Below, in pieces: positions 10,476 to 19,999 of a stretch of DNA of 64,000 nt; the first letter of the stretch is position 1; every line of letters starts with the position of its first letter. The translations under genes and the position numbers were made by a program. Source of the DNA: Undaria pinnatifida (taxonomy: Eukaryota; Sar; Phaeophyceae; Laminariales; Alariaceae); the NCBI GenBank assembly GCA_012845835.1, contig JABAKD010000016.1:23482573-23546572 (forward strand), read 5' to 3'. The notes under the pieces were generated by a model. It was not told the DNA's origin, made no database searches, and saw nothing but the letters and a program-made list of their open reading frames with translations.

Positions 10476-12249
10476 CACATCACAAGGGCCTGTAATGCGA
10501 GGGGCCGGGCGACGAAAGATCGAAAGCGGGGGGGGGGGGAGTTGGCAAGGCTGCAAGTGGCGCGGCAATCGGGGCGTTGAGATGCAACAATTCCCTTGCC
10601 TTATTATGCTGTACAAGTACGAATCCCGTCGTCATCTTTTCCATTTGAATGTTTGTAAATGTGTGGGTCACAATGCTCCGAACCCAACCTGCCTACTTGC
10701 GTCTGAACACAATTTTTAGAACCTTCGGGAACGTTCCGCACGTTCTCCTAGAAAGATCGTCTCTCGGAGCGATGTCGTTATCGCCAACGCTCCGAGCCAC
10801 AAGGAAGGGTACAACATCCCGAGGAACCTCAAGACGTCTTCCCAGACGCTTCCTCAGCTCGTTGCCCGTTGCTTTCGTCCGAGAGGAGTACCAGGGCGCG
10901 ACCTCGCACACCTCTCACACTTCCTTCTGTCCCCATCTCAACCTGAGATTCTGTCTCTTTACCGAGCACGTCTATTCGTCCGGTGATCGTCAACACCGCC
11001 CACATTCTGCGACCGTTGCCTGGGAGGGACGCTTGTACACAAAGCGTTGAAGATTCGCACCTCCCTGCGGTGTTCTCGAGAACCAACCCTTATAAAAATG
11101 TAAAAGAACGATCTACGAACGAGGTAACGCTCGTCTCTTGCTCGTCGTGTGACGGGTGGTGGTACCCGCGTGTGGCAGGTTGCCTCTCGTACTCAGGTAT
11201 ACAGGACATGGTAAATTGATAAAAAAGCATTTCCTGTCCTTGCCGACATCCGTACACATTCCTTCGACAGACGGAAACAAGGGGCATACAGAACGATATG
11301 GTCTTCCGTGATCCTCGAACCAGTCCACGTCGATACATTTGTTTCCCGGACAGCAGCACCACACCTACGTGTATTCCTTTCTGCTCGGAAGAACGTCAAT
11401 ATTTCATCACGCACCAATACAGTTTACGCCTCTTCGGGGCGGCAGCCAAGCGGGACTCATTCACGGCCGAAGGTTGGGCTTCTGCGGTATGGATGGGGTT
11501 CCCTGCGACGACCAAAAAGATACACGCAAACGTTTCAGTTCAAATAACGAGGCTGCAACAACAGCGATTGTTTTTCAAATAATATAGACAGCAGTCAGGC
11601 CTACTGCTGCTGTAGTTACAGAGTAGAACGAACTCTTTATCTACTATACCACCAACCTTAAACTCGTCACATTTGCGCAACCTGAGTGGGAGGTGGGCGT
11701 GCAAACCTGCTCTTCTTTTCGCTGGCTTCGATTGCACCATTGACTCTGTTGACAAATGCGTACCAGGTGGTACTCGTACTTGTCTGTGAACGTACCATTA
11801 TTTATCATTCAGAAAAATAAAGCGCACACAACAAAGATCGGCACACATGGTCACATGCGTACATGGCCAGGCCTCGACCATTTCGCACCGCCAAGAAGAC
11901 AAGAAAGTTCTTCGTACGCTGATGTAGAAACACAGTCAGTCACACGTCCGTCAACATTTAATGGCGGTGCTTGTATCACAAGAGCATACAGATTCGCGGG
12001 TCTTACCTTCACCTGTCTAAAACGGTGTGAGGAACAACAATCGGGGGGCCACCATGTAGCTGGTACATGCAGTCCGCCGCGCTTCTTCTTTGATGGGAGG
12101 GGACCGTGTATGAACGCCAAATAGCTCGCCAATGAAAACACAGTGCCAAGTCTGCCTCTTTTGCCGTTGGCTTCGAGGCGGCCACGCCCTTTTTACTCCC
12201 GTCCCGCCAGAGACAACCTCTTTTCACGGCGATTATTCATCCCACAATC
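10476..12249. other. Core between inverted R260 copies, no gene recognised
   Basis: About 1.8 kb between facing R260 copies. Several open frames of 70-133 codons exist on both strands, but none shows a transposase, helicase or other family motif that could be recognised, and none dominates. If the flanking copies are the ends of a transposon, this would be its interior, now either non-coding or decayed beyond recognition. Confidence 0.4.
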
Positions 12250-12520
12250 AATGCCATTGGAGCCCCGACGACAAAGCGCTCGTTTTTACGGCTCGCTACC
12301 ATGTCTCCATTAATAGTTGTTGTAACAGCCTCGTTGCTGGGGCAGACAAGCACCGAATCATTCTCGCCAGGAGCGTGGGGTGGACACAGCCCACGCTGGT
12401 GGTGCGGTGCCCGCCCGCTGCGCGCTATCTGGCGATCACAGGGGAGTGTGTAGTGTTTCGATCATGAGTGATTAATCTTTAACTGGCGGTTTGTACGGAG
12501 GAAATCAGAATCATCATACA
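12250..12520 (+). repeat. R260 forward copy, right boundary of the core
   Basis: The forward copy shows GTAACAGCCTCGTTGCTGGG, GAGCGTGGGGTGGACACAGC, CCACGCTGGTGGTGCGGTGC and a GGCGATCAC core. It ends with GTTTGTACGGAGGAAATCAG, the inverted counterpart of the outer block at about 10145-10165. It is the facing partner of the reverse copy at 10133-10475. Confidence 0.78.
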
Positions 12521-12540
12521 TAATATTATAACAATTAAAA

Positions 12541-12675
12541 TACACTCCAGCTGTGAGATCGAATATTTTGTCGAAACTCATATAGACTATACCCGTAATA
12601 CGCGCGATCGGAGTATCACACACAGCTTGCAAAGATGAGTTTCGACAGAATATTCGATCTCACAGCTGGAGTGCA
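12541..12675. mobile_element. 135-bp palindromic mini-element, Tc1/mariner-like termini
   Basis: A 41-bp left arm beginning CACTCCAGCTGTGAGATCGA is repeated inverted at 12635-12675, separated by a 53-nt spacer. TA lies directly outside both arms (12541-12542 and 12676-12677), the target duplication typical of Tc1/mariner elements. It has no coding capacity. The right arm plus adjoining ACGCGCGATCGGAGTATC recurs at 13193-13271, 14815-14905 and 61370-61457, so these termini belong to a dispersed family. The superfamily call is inference from the TA flank only. Confidence 0.75.
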
Positions 12676-13192
12676 TAGAGGTACGACAACATAAGCACTA
12701 TTATTGCTGTTTGTACGGCTCGAAAAATGTCTCGAGTCTTTCACAGCCTCGTTACTGGGTAGACAGCCACCGATTCAGCTCATTTCTTCGCTAGCTTCGT
12801 GGAGTGGGCGCAGCCCACACTGGGTCGCGCTTTCCCGTGATCGCGGGTTGGTGGCAAGTGTTTCTTCTATCTCGAGTGGATCTTTACAACAAACTGTCCG
12901 CGGAATTCAGTATTCATCCCACATAAATTTGAGGCCCCTCGAGGAAGCACTCGGTTTTACCACACTGTTGATGTCTCGAGTTCTTTAACACACTCGTATT
13001 CCGGCATACAGTCGCCGATTCGGCACATTGTGCTAGCAGCGTGGGGTGGGCACATCCCACGCTGGTGGTGCAGCACCGACCCGCGGCGCGCTCCCTCGCG
13101 ATCGCGGGGGGGGGGGCGATTGTTTCGATCTCGAGTGGTTTTTACAATAACAAACTGTTTGTCTGCGAAATTGGGAATGTATACCGCATAAT

Positions 13193-13271
13193 TAAAACCC
13201 GTAATACGCGCGATCGGAGTATCACACACAGCTTGCAAAAATGTATTCGATCTCACAGCTGGAGTGTATTA
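13193..13271 (+). repeat. Right-end fragment of the palindromic element family
   Basis: This matches the right part of the element at 12541-12675: CCGTAATACGCGCGATCGGA, GTATCACACACAGCTTGCAA and TTCGATCTCACAGCTGGAGT. About 14 bases of the arm (GAGTTTCGACAAAA region) are missing. It lies between two R260 copies. Taken with the left arm at 12541 it could close a 730-bp element that includes R260 copies. Confidence 0.7.
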
Positions 13272-13770
13272 TTTTTTTTTTATAATTAGTCTAGTCTAGA
13301 GGCCTCACAAAAAAAATACTCGTTTTTAGGACACTGTAGATGCCTGGAGCACGCTCGTACTCCGGCAGAGAGCGGCCGATTCAGCCCGTTGTTTCGCTAG
13401 CAGCGTGGGGCAACCATAACCCACGCTGGTGATGTGGTGCCAGCCCGGGGCGCGCTCTATCGCGATCGCGAGGGGGTGGCAAGGATTAACGACCTCGAGT
13501 GGTAATTTTTACAACAAAGGGTTTGTTCGCGTAATTCCTAATGTATACCAGGTAGACTAGTCTCAAGCATTTACTTGCCTTTTAATAGAGGCACGACCAC
13601 AAAAAAGCACTACTACTGCTTGTACGACTCGCGACAATGTCTCGAGTCTGTAACAGCCTCGTTACTGGGCAGGCAGCCACCGATCCAGCCAGTTTTTTGG
13701 CAGCCGCTTGGGGGGGGGCACAACCCACGCTGGCGATGCGTTGCCGGCCCGCTGCGCGCCCTCTAGGGCG

Positions 13771-13850
13771 CGGGGGGAGGGGGGGGGGGGGGGGGGGGTG
13801 GAGGGGGGGGGGGGGGGGGAGAGGGGGGGGGGGGGAGGGGCGGGGGGGGG
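13771..13850 (+). repeat. Expanded poly-G tract inside an R260 copy
   Basis: About 80 bases are almost pure G, broken by single A, T or C. The position is the GATCGCGGGGG core that is only 5-9 G long in the other R260 copies, so the run looks like a local slippage expansion. It could also include assembly error, since such tracts are hard to sequence. Confidence 0.85.
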
Positions 13851-14288
13851 CAAGCTTTTCGTTCTGGAGTGTTAATTTGCGAAAGTTCTTTTAGGGAGAA
13901 ACTCGGAATTCATTCGTAAACCCAAATGGTTCACAAAACTGACGGGGCCAATAGCTCGCCGACTGGAAAGCGACCTTATGGCAAGTTGTCTTTGCCGCAA
14001 AGGTATCAAGGTGACGTTGAAAATGCGAGGTTGTGCTCATATCTCCTTCAAATCATGTACCAGGTATATGCATATTCTGAGACAAAAAAAGCAATCGATG
14101 GAATCTCCCAAATCTCCTCGAATTCGTGGTTGGTTGATCGCACATTGCTCTCGGAGTATTTTATAACTAATTTTCAAAGACGATTATTCTTTGTTTTTCT
14201 TTGCTGGATTATGATTCTTTCTTTTTCCTCCTTTTATTCTGATGTTCTCCCTAGTTGCAAAGCGTTGATAGCGCGTTTTGACCGTACT

Positions 14289-14702
14289 CTTAGTGTTGTC
14301 GTTATTTTCTCACATTAACTCTTGTCAAAAATCTAGAGTCCGTGGTCACACAAAGGTGCTGGAGCCCTAGGAGGATCGGAAAAACCAAGTGAAATCATAA
14401 TTCGTCAGGGAAATACTACGCTTTCCCGCCTAAAAACGCACGATACGGAAAAAGGCGCACAAGTGAAAAGGTCAAATGTGCAAACTGAACTCACATGGCC
14501 GCGGGTATCCACTCAACTACAGAATAGAGTTCACCCGTCCCCACAACTAACCAACTCGCGGCTACAAACTACAGCGGTCGGGCTGCCTGCACCGTACGAA
14601 CCGCACGGTAATCGTGAGTATAGACGAACGCGCCTGCTGTCTGGAGTGCTGTCAGAGTGACGACCCGCGGGCATGCAGTGAAACAAGAGCAATGGAACCA
14701 AC
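14289..14702 (+). repeat. Repeat E1, uninterrupted copy
   Basis: About 410 bp match 24083-24365 plus 25265-25392 almost base for base. Shared blocks include CCGTGGTCACACAAAGGTGC, GCCGCGGGTATCCACTCAAC, CTGCCTGCACCGTACGAACC and GAGTGACGACCCGCGGGCAT. This copy is continuous across CAAACTAC (14565-14572), the exact point where the second copy is split by an 891-bp insertion. No domain is recognised in its short open frames. The nature of E1 itself is unknown. Confidence 0.88.
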
Positions 14703-14814
14703 AAAAATAGTATGTACGGTCAGTGTACATCTATACTGCAGTATCCGGTACACTCCATTGCATAACCACTCATTGCTGTATACTCTTCAAATATATTACA
14801 AAAAATGAAAATCC

Positions 14815-14905
14815 ACTCCACCAGCTGTGAGATCGAACATTTTGTCGAAACTCATCTTTGCAAGCTGTGAGTGCTACTCCGATCGCGTGTATTACGGGTT
14901 GTGTG
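14815..14905 (-). repeat. Left-end fragment of the palindromic element family
   Basis: CACTCCACCAGCTGTGAGAT, TTTGTCGAAACTCATCTTTG and CTCCGATCGCGTGTATTACG repeat the family end in reverse orientation relative to 13193. The stretch includes a 3-bp insertion (ACC) in the arm. No matching opposite end was found nearby. Confidence 0.7.
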
Positions 14906-15053
14906 TCCTCATTAAGGATGTAGGTCGGCAACTATATCATATACTATATCTTAAATTTCACCAGAATATGGTATAATGTTACCTGTATAATGCAGGTATA
15001 CGACGGACAGCTAGAACAGGGGGTCCCACATACATTTTGTTTTTTCAGAATGG

Positions 15054-15350
15054 ATGAAACTCAAACTAAAAGACCTACTATCATGGGAACATTTTGAGCG
15101 ATTTTTTTCTGGTGATTATGTTTGTAACTTTGAGGCTCCAGAAATAACTGCATCGGAAATAGGGGTTGTCCATTTATTAGTCTATGCCTTCTGCTTTTTT
15201 GGAAAGTGGTTTGCTCACCATACTTCCAACAACTTCACATACCAGTTACAAGTACTGCATTCTGGCATACATGAAAATTCAGTTTTTCTGGAAGGACAGA
15301 AAAACGACTTCTACCGTCGTCTCGCCAATCCCATCATACGTAGGTCGTAA
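15054..15350 (+). CDS. Open frame of unknown function, 98 codons
   Basis: The frame starts MKLKLKDLLSWEHFERFF, is rich in aromatic residues, and includes a moderately hydrophobic segment (VVHLLVYAFCFFGKWF, about residues 38-53). No family is recognised. A TTTTTTCAG tract lies just upstream (about 15041-15049) and could be a 3' splice site, in which case this would be an internal exon instead of a complete gene. It lies between repeats with no supporting neighbour, and may be a chance open frame. Confidence 0.2.
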   Translation: MKLKLKDLLSWEHFERFFSGDYVCNFEAPEITASEIGVVHLLVYAFCFFGKWFAHHTSNNFTYQLQVLHSGIHENSVFLEGQKNDFYRRLANPIIRRS

Positions 15351-16668
15351 TTGAATACCAAAATACCATTTGTCAGGTGTAATATACAGTTGTAGTCTCG
15401 TATATCAACGTGCAAACAAGAATAATTCGCGTGTACCTGTGACCTGGTGGCAGATGTTATCACTAGCTACCATAGTACGCATAATTCTAACGCTTCGTAC
15501 GTTCAAAATTCGTACTTCCATCCCAACTTTGAATATACGTCCAAACGACATCATATGCATATGTACCATTTTGATTTTTTTGCCTAGTCCGTCCCTTTTT
15601 CTCCGCCGGCGCAGAGTTTTTTTGTGTGCTTTCTTCTGCAATGCGATCAGACTACCCGTCGGTATATTATCAGCCGTGTGCCGGGCTCATGGGACGTCCG
15701 TGGCGCGAGCTATGGCCGCGGAAAGCCGCCGAGACTGGCTCTATTTTGCGGGGTATGAGACACTTCTGTCCCCGGGCAACCACACACTAGACGTATTTAA
15801 GCCTCGAGGTTAGGTCATAAGTACTTCCAACTGGAAGAGCTAGGCCATTCAATATTTCGACCTTAAACGCATAAAAAAAACACCATATGTCTAAAACTCG
15901 AAATAGTGGTCTCTTTCAGTACGCATAAAAAGGAAAGCCGAGGGAAGATCAAACTACTTGAAAATAGACTATGATATTTCTGCACTACTCCAGACGCAGA
16001 TGGCAAGACGAGGATTTATGTCATGAGTCAGCACATGAGTGGGTGGAAACTTCGAGAAAGACCCTCCCCTGCCCATGCTGTGCGAGCTTGAACAAACGGC
16101 CAAAACAAATAACTGGTGCCTGGCAAAAACATTGAGTGCTTCGTACTCCATACTCGCTTCATATGTAGGATACCTCGCAGGCGTCTGCCGCCTTCGGTGT
16201 GCCTCAGTGTGGCAGTCAGTACAGCAGCACAGCAGGACTGGCCCTCAACCCGGTTCAATTTCCACCCTCGAAATGTAGGCATCCGTCTGATGTTTCCTCG
16301 AGCTTTTGTCGTCTGAAATGCTGTTGTTTGCTGGAAAATACTCGGAAAATTGCTTCAAATATGCACTTGGGCCAAAATGTGCCCAAGTGCATATTTTGGG
16401 AAAATCCACATCTCACCGTGGTCTGCCGTGGTCGATAAAATAGACCTATTTTGTAGACATTTAAAAGACGATAGGGCTTAATTTGGTTTAGAGCCTAAAA
16501 TATAGGCATATCGTCAGGCTTAAATACGTCTACTACACACACGGTGGAACTTTAGTCCTCGCACGTACATCGGGGTGGCATCAAAATGTATTTGCGAGAG
16601 AATTTTCCGGCGCTGCTAGACGCGGGCGCGGTGTATATATACCCGCTGCAACGACGTGAACTATGTCA

Positions 16669-17163
16669 TTACTGTGAGTTCTCCCTCACAATTGACACGG
16701 TGGTTACCATACAGCAGTAGCGAAACCTGTATAAAGAGATATAAAGTAGTAACACAACCCAAGCAAAAGTAACGATGTGCACACAACAGACCATATCGGC
16801 AACAAACATCGGTATAAGCACGCGGGGAAAAATACTGGACACAGAAAACAAACAACAAATTGACACCAATGATTCCTCTAACAAACAGCAGCGACAGCAG
16901 TACAAACCCATCAGACAGCGAAAATGATCAAGACAACAACAGCGGCAACAATAACAATTCTGGTCAATGGTCCATTATTCCCGAGATTGGTGATGGTGCA
17001 TGTTTATTAAGATGTATCTCGCGTCGTGTGCACAACAACCCAGCTTTACATCACATCGTCCGTGCACATATTATTGCCCACATCACAACCAATTTGTACA
17101 CCGTTATCCCAGGATCAGGTTTCAACACTTTCCACGACAGCATCTTAGCTGGAGCAAATCAAG
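16669..17163 (+). repeat. Upstream copy of the OTU gene duplication
   Basis: This 495-bp block is repeated at 17320-17810 with only scattered changes and a 4-bp insertion. It contains the promoter region, start codon and first ~130 codons of the OTU protease gene. It ends at GGAGCAAATCAAG, after which the two copies have unrelated sequence. The tandem arrangement (offset 651 bp) points to a local duplication. Confidence 0.92.
16730..16735 (+). promoter_or_regulatory. TATA-like box, truncated OTU copy
   Basis: TATAAA lies 45 bp before the original ATG (16775) of the truncated OTU copy, inside the duplicated block. The same spacing is found in the intact copy. It is a sequence match only, without proof of use. 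Confidence 0.4.
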
Positions 17164-17216
17164 GTCATGTAGATAATAAAGAATCATTTGTCGGTGTAGA
17201 CAATATATTTTTCTGA
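16775..17216 (+). pseudogene. Truncated OTU cysteine protease copy
   Basis: This copy has the same start and N-terminus as the intact gene, but a 4-bp insertion (AAAC, about 16881-16886) shifts the frame within the Ser/Asn-rich linker. A second ATG at 16869 opens the OTU frame again and reaches a stop at 17214-17216. That frame keeps the Asp and Cys of the catalytic triad (GDGACLLRCIS) but ends after AGANQ with an unrelated tail of about 17 residues, so it lacks the catalytic His. It cannot be an active protease. It could still make a short protein with part of the fold, but decay is the simpler reading. Confidence 0.85.
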
Positions 17217-17319
17217 ACGGAACAAACAACGCCAACGTGCCCGAAAAAGTTCAGTTTGTCTTGCAAAGTTCCGTCAGCAGCACCACCAGCAAGCAGCACG
17301 TAGTCCATAGACTCTAAGT

Positions 17320-17810
17320 TTACTGTGAGTTCTCCCTCACAATTGACACGGTGGTTACCATACAGCAGTCGCGAAACCTGTATAAAGAGATATAAAGTAG
17401 CAACACAACTCAAGCAAAAGTAACGATGTGCACACAACAGACCATATCGGCAACAAACATCGGTATAAGCGCGCGGGGAAAAATACTGGACACAGAAAAC
17501 ACACAACAAATTGACACCAATGATTTCTCTAACAGCAGCGACAGCAGTACAAACCCATCAGACAGCGAAAATGATCAAGACAACAACAGCGGCAACAATA
17601 ACAATTCTGGTCAATGGTCCATTATTCCCGAGATTGGTGATGGTGCATGTTTATTAAGATGTATCTCGCGTCGTGTGCACAACAACCCAGCTTTACATCA
17701 CATCGTCCGTGCACATATTATTGCCCACATCACAACCAATTTGTACACCGTTATCCAAGGATCAGGTTTCAACACTTTCCACGACAGCATCTTAGCTGGA
17801 GCAAATCAAG
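17320..17810 (+). repeat. Downstream copy of the OTU gene duplication
   Basis: Second member of the tandem duplication with 16669-17163. It is the copy in which the open frame continues past the duplicated block into a full OTU domain, so it is probably the source copy. The 156 bp between the two copies have no recognisable gene. Confidence 0.92.
17381..17386 (+). promoter_or_regulatory. TATA-like box upstream of the OTU gene
   Basis: TATAAA starts 45 bp before the ATG at 17426, with a second TATAAA ten bases on. The surrounding AT-rich leader is shared with the truncated copy, so both would have inherited the same promoter. Confidence 0.4.
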
Positions 17811-18073
17811 AACTTGTGGAAGTCGCTGGATCTCAACCTACTACATATTCGAGTGTTGAAGAGTATCTCCACTTCATGTCACAGCCTTACGCATATGCTA
17901 CAAACGTAGAATTAGTTGCTGCCACGCAGTTATACGGAGTGGACTTTCGAATAACTTATCACACCGAGCCTCAGCAATATCCCAACCCTCCTCCTCGAAA
18001 AGTCTGTGATATCATATTATATTATCCACATCCTTTCCACTACCCATCCCTCCGATATACACCTTCTGCATAA
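17426..18073 (+). CDS. OTU-family cysteine protease (putative deubiquitinase)
   Basis: The protein has 215 residues in a single exon. Residues 1-64 are a polar linker rich in Ser, Asn and Asp. The OTU domain then runs from about residue 65 to 210. Its catalytic triad is visible: Asp72 and Cys75 in GDGACLLRCIS, and His205 in HPFHYPSL. The helical region NPALHHIVRAHIIAHI and the block NVELVAATQLYGVDF fit the core of the fold. OTU proteases remove ubiquitin or related tags; which linkage is cut cannot be told. The ATG was chosen because it follows a TATA-like box by 45 bp and opens the duplicated block's coding part. OTU domains are found both in host genes and in transposons and retroelements, and the setting here is rich in mobile DNA, so a mobile-element origin is possible. 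No signal peptide or membrane segment is seen. Confidence 0.82.
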   Translation: MCTQQTISATNIGISARGKILDTENTQQIDTNDFSNSSDSSTNPSDSENDQDNNSGNNNNSGQWSIIPEIGDGACLLRCISRRVHNNPALHHIVRAHIIAHITTNLYTVIQGSGFNTFHDSILAGANQELVEVAGSQPTTYSSVEEYLHFMSQPYAYATNVELVAATQLYGVDFRITYHTEPQQYPNPPPRKVCDIILYYPHPFHYPSLRYTPSA

Positions 18074-18277
18074 ATACTTCATCATCAGTTAGTTGTAGTC
18101 ATTCGACTTGCGTCGCCCCCGGGAGGCACGTGTCCACCTCCCGAAGGGGAACCTTGTAGACAAGTACGCGATTGAAGAGGACACCAATATTTACTTTGTT
18201 TTTTTTTGTTCTTCGGCGGATGGGGAACAATACATGTTTAGCCAAGTGCATTTTGGTGTTAAGGGCAGGAGTGTTTT

Positions 18278-18693
18278 GTCACACTTGACTGGTGGCTCGC
18301 TGCGCGAGAAGGCACTTGACGATCGTCGGGAGTGGCGGAATGTTTTACAATATTTGACTGCGCGAGAAGTAACTTGGCGATCGTCGGGAGTGGCGGAATG
18401 TTTTACAACATTTGACTGCGCGAGAAGGCACTTGGCGATCGTCGGGAGTGGCTGAAAGATTTTTCACACTGGAATGCGCGAGAAGGCACTTGGCGATCGT
18501 CGGGAGTGGCTGAATGATTGTTCACACTAGACTGCGCTAGAAGGCACTTGGCGATCGTCGGGAGTGGCTGAATGTTTTTTCACACTGGACTGCGCGAGAA
18601 GGCACTTGGCGATCGTCGGGAGTGGCGGAATGTTTTGTCGTACTTGACTGCGCGAGAAGGCACTTGGCGATGGTCGGGAGTGGCGGAGTGTTT
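18278..18693 (+). repeat. 58-bp minisatellite, seven units
   Basis: Units repeat with a strict 58-bp period: GCGCGAGAAGGCACTTGGCG, then ATCGTCGGGAGTGGC and a T-rich tail ending in CACTGGACT or TACTTGACT. The block CGCGAGAAG starts at 18303, 18361 and 18419 and continues at the same step to about 18651. The period is not a multiple of three, so it is unlikely to encode a repeated peptide. It begins about 200 bp after the OTU stop codon. Confidence 0.9.
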
Positions 18694-18939
18694 GGTCGGC
18701 GACTTTCGCTTTGAGGCGGAGAATGTCACCGATAGGTTGCTCGTACTTAGTCCCCTGTAAAGGGAACAGCAGAATTTGGCTAGGAAGGCCGCATGGTGTG
18801 ATGGCAAAGTGCGCATGGGTTACGTTGTACGCAGGTAACCTGGTGTAGGATGTAACGTGCTGAAAGACACGAACACTTTTTACAGGACGCACAGCCGTAG
18901 CTGGAGACGCAGTCTAGACTACATGCATAAGAGATGATG

Positions 18940-19260
18940 CATACACAGGTGATGGAAGGGATTCGAACTGCAGAAACGCTGGAGGAAGGTGAGGTAGTAT
19001 GGCAGATTCGAACACGTGCGCGTATCCTACACACGCAAACACACAGGAGTACTACTGCTGCGCTACACATGTCATAGTCTAAACATGTATGTAGTGTACT
19101 ACACACACAGACATCGAGAGCTGTGTGCAAACCGCTGTACACACCTGCATCCACAGGTGGTGATGGAAGGGATTTGTACCGCAGGAACGCTGGAGGAAGG
19201 TGAGGTAGTATGGCAGGGGTTCGAACACGTACGCGCATCGTACACACACAAACACACAGG
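18940..19260 (+). repeat. Copies of a ~75-bp repeat (R75), first cluster
   Basis: The block GTGATGGAAGGGATT, then GCAG, AACGCTGGAGGAAGGTGAGG, TAGTATGGCAG and TTCGAACACGT occurs near 18950 and again near 19161. It is followed each time by ACACACAAACACACAGGAGT or close variants. The same unit recurs in tandem at 21516-21780. The complement contains GTTCGAATCCC, which matches a tRNA B-box, but no A-box is found at the right distance. Confidence 0.75.
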
Positions 19261-19269
19261 AGTACTACT

Positions 19270-19975
19270 ATTACGGATGAGGAGGCTAGGGATAGAGGTG
19301 GATCCGATGCCTATGTGGGTCTGAGTGGTCTCTAGCCATTCATGCGGCAGGACCCTAAGTTTTGTGTGCATTGTACAGAGAGGAAGGTGCCAGGGACCCA
19401 GCCTACAATGCACTGCTACCGACGACTGATTCTACGAAAGCCCCCCCCCAAAACCAGCGATTTTCTTTAACGAACTTTTCATTACTGCTCGACACAAGGA
19501 AGGATGCTATCGAAAAAAAGTATCCATATATTTCCTTGTGAGCGAAGGTCTAATGATCGACGACGTCGGGGTGTCGAGGGACACCGTATTTAAGGAGATA
19601 CGAACGGGAGCTGGTTTTTAAACCGGCGATTTCGTTAAAGAAAAGTTGGGGGGGCTACCGTAGAACGACTCCGACCTGATGATAGCAGCCTCCCGATCGG
19701 TACCGAGTTCGGTGGTTGAGCCTGAACAGCGGTAGTGTAAGCCTTGAAGGTGGCTTGTGAGAAGGAGTAGAAGGTCACCGGTCGTGGATGCGGTATTCGC
19801 TTTGTGGATTATTGCTAACTCAGGGCAAGCAACGGAGTACAGAGCAGAGGGAGGTGAGGAACCAGTCGCTCCCAGACGGGGACCCCGCAAGACGGACCAT
19901 ACTGCTAGTACCTATTGGGACTAGCGCATTCCCAAAAGTGCAACTCCTATCAACCGTAACAATGTAACCGTAACA
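19270..19975 (+). repeat. Repeat E2, copy carrying an insertion
   Basis: Excluding a 252-bp interruption, this copy is the same length (454 bp) as the one at 20925-21378 and nearly identical to it. The ends are TTACGG at left and CCGTAA at right, a short inverted pair that could be transposon termini. The copy is split by the MITE at 19424-19670. No coding function is recognised. Confidence 0.88.
19424..19670. mobile_element. 247-bp MITE inserted in repeat E2
   Basis: The left end GACTGATTCTACGAAAGCCC and the inverted right end (GAGTCGTTCTACGGTAGCCC) match at most positions and both run into a C-tract. The 5-bp sequence CCGAC stands on both sides (19419-19423 and 19671-19675). The second E2 copy has a single CCGAC at 21074-21078 and no insertion, so the boundaries and the target duplication are confirmed by an empty site within the window. 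Internal AACGAA and TTCGTTAAAG blocks form a second inverted pair. It has no coding capacity. Confidence 0.92.
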
Positions 19976-19999
19976 TCCCCCCATAAGTATGAACAGCTG

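Larger units (their letters stand above)
12700..13925 (+). repeat. Forward array of R260 copies, about four units
   Basis: Copies start near 12707, 12955, 13310 and 13617. Each carries a block like ATGTCTCGAGTCTGTAACAG, then CTCGTTACTGGGC, GCCACCGATTCAGCC, GTGGGGTGGGCACA, CCCACGCTGGTGGTG and a GCGATCGCGGGGG core, followed by TCGAGTGGTTTTTACAACAA. They face the same way, opposite to the copies at 8.8-10.5 kb. No protein-coding signal was seen; the Gly-rich open frames here come from the G-runs. Confidence 0.82.

Noticed and set aside
10476-12249. A transposase in the core between R260 arrays
   Set aside because: No DDE/D, zinc-finger, helicase or other transposase motif could be recognised in any frame.
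13637-13894. Gly-rich or Pro-rich small proteins at the poly-G tract
   Set aside because: The frames consist of translated homopolymer and have no independent support.
14463-14808. Short frames inside repeat E1 as genes
   Set aside because: They are identical in both E1 copies because the DNA is duplicated, and one is interrupted by the hAT-like element; no domain is visible.
17165-17509. A 114-codon minus-strand frame across the OTU duplication
   Set aside because: Its C-rich and Tyr-rich sequence is the shadow of the conserved leader of the OTU gene; the same shadow occurs at the first copy.
18940-19260. tRNA genes, because GTTCGAATCCC occurs on the minus strand of R75
   Set aside because: No A-box lies at a fitting distance and no stems pair; the match is part of a tandem repeat.
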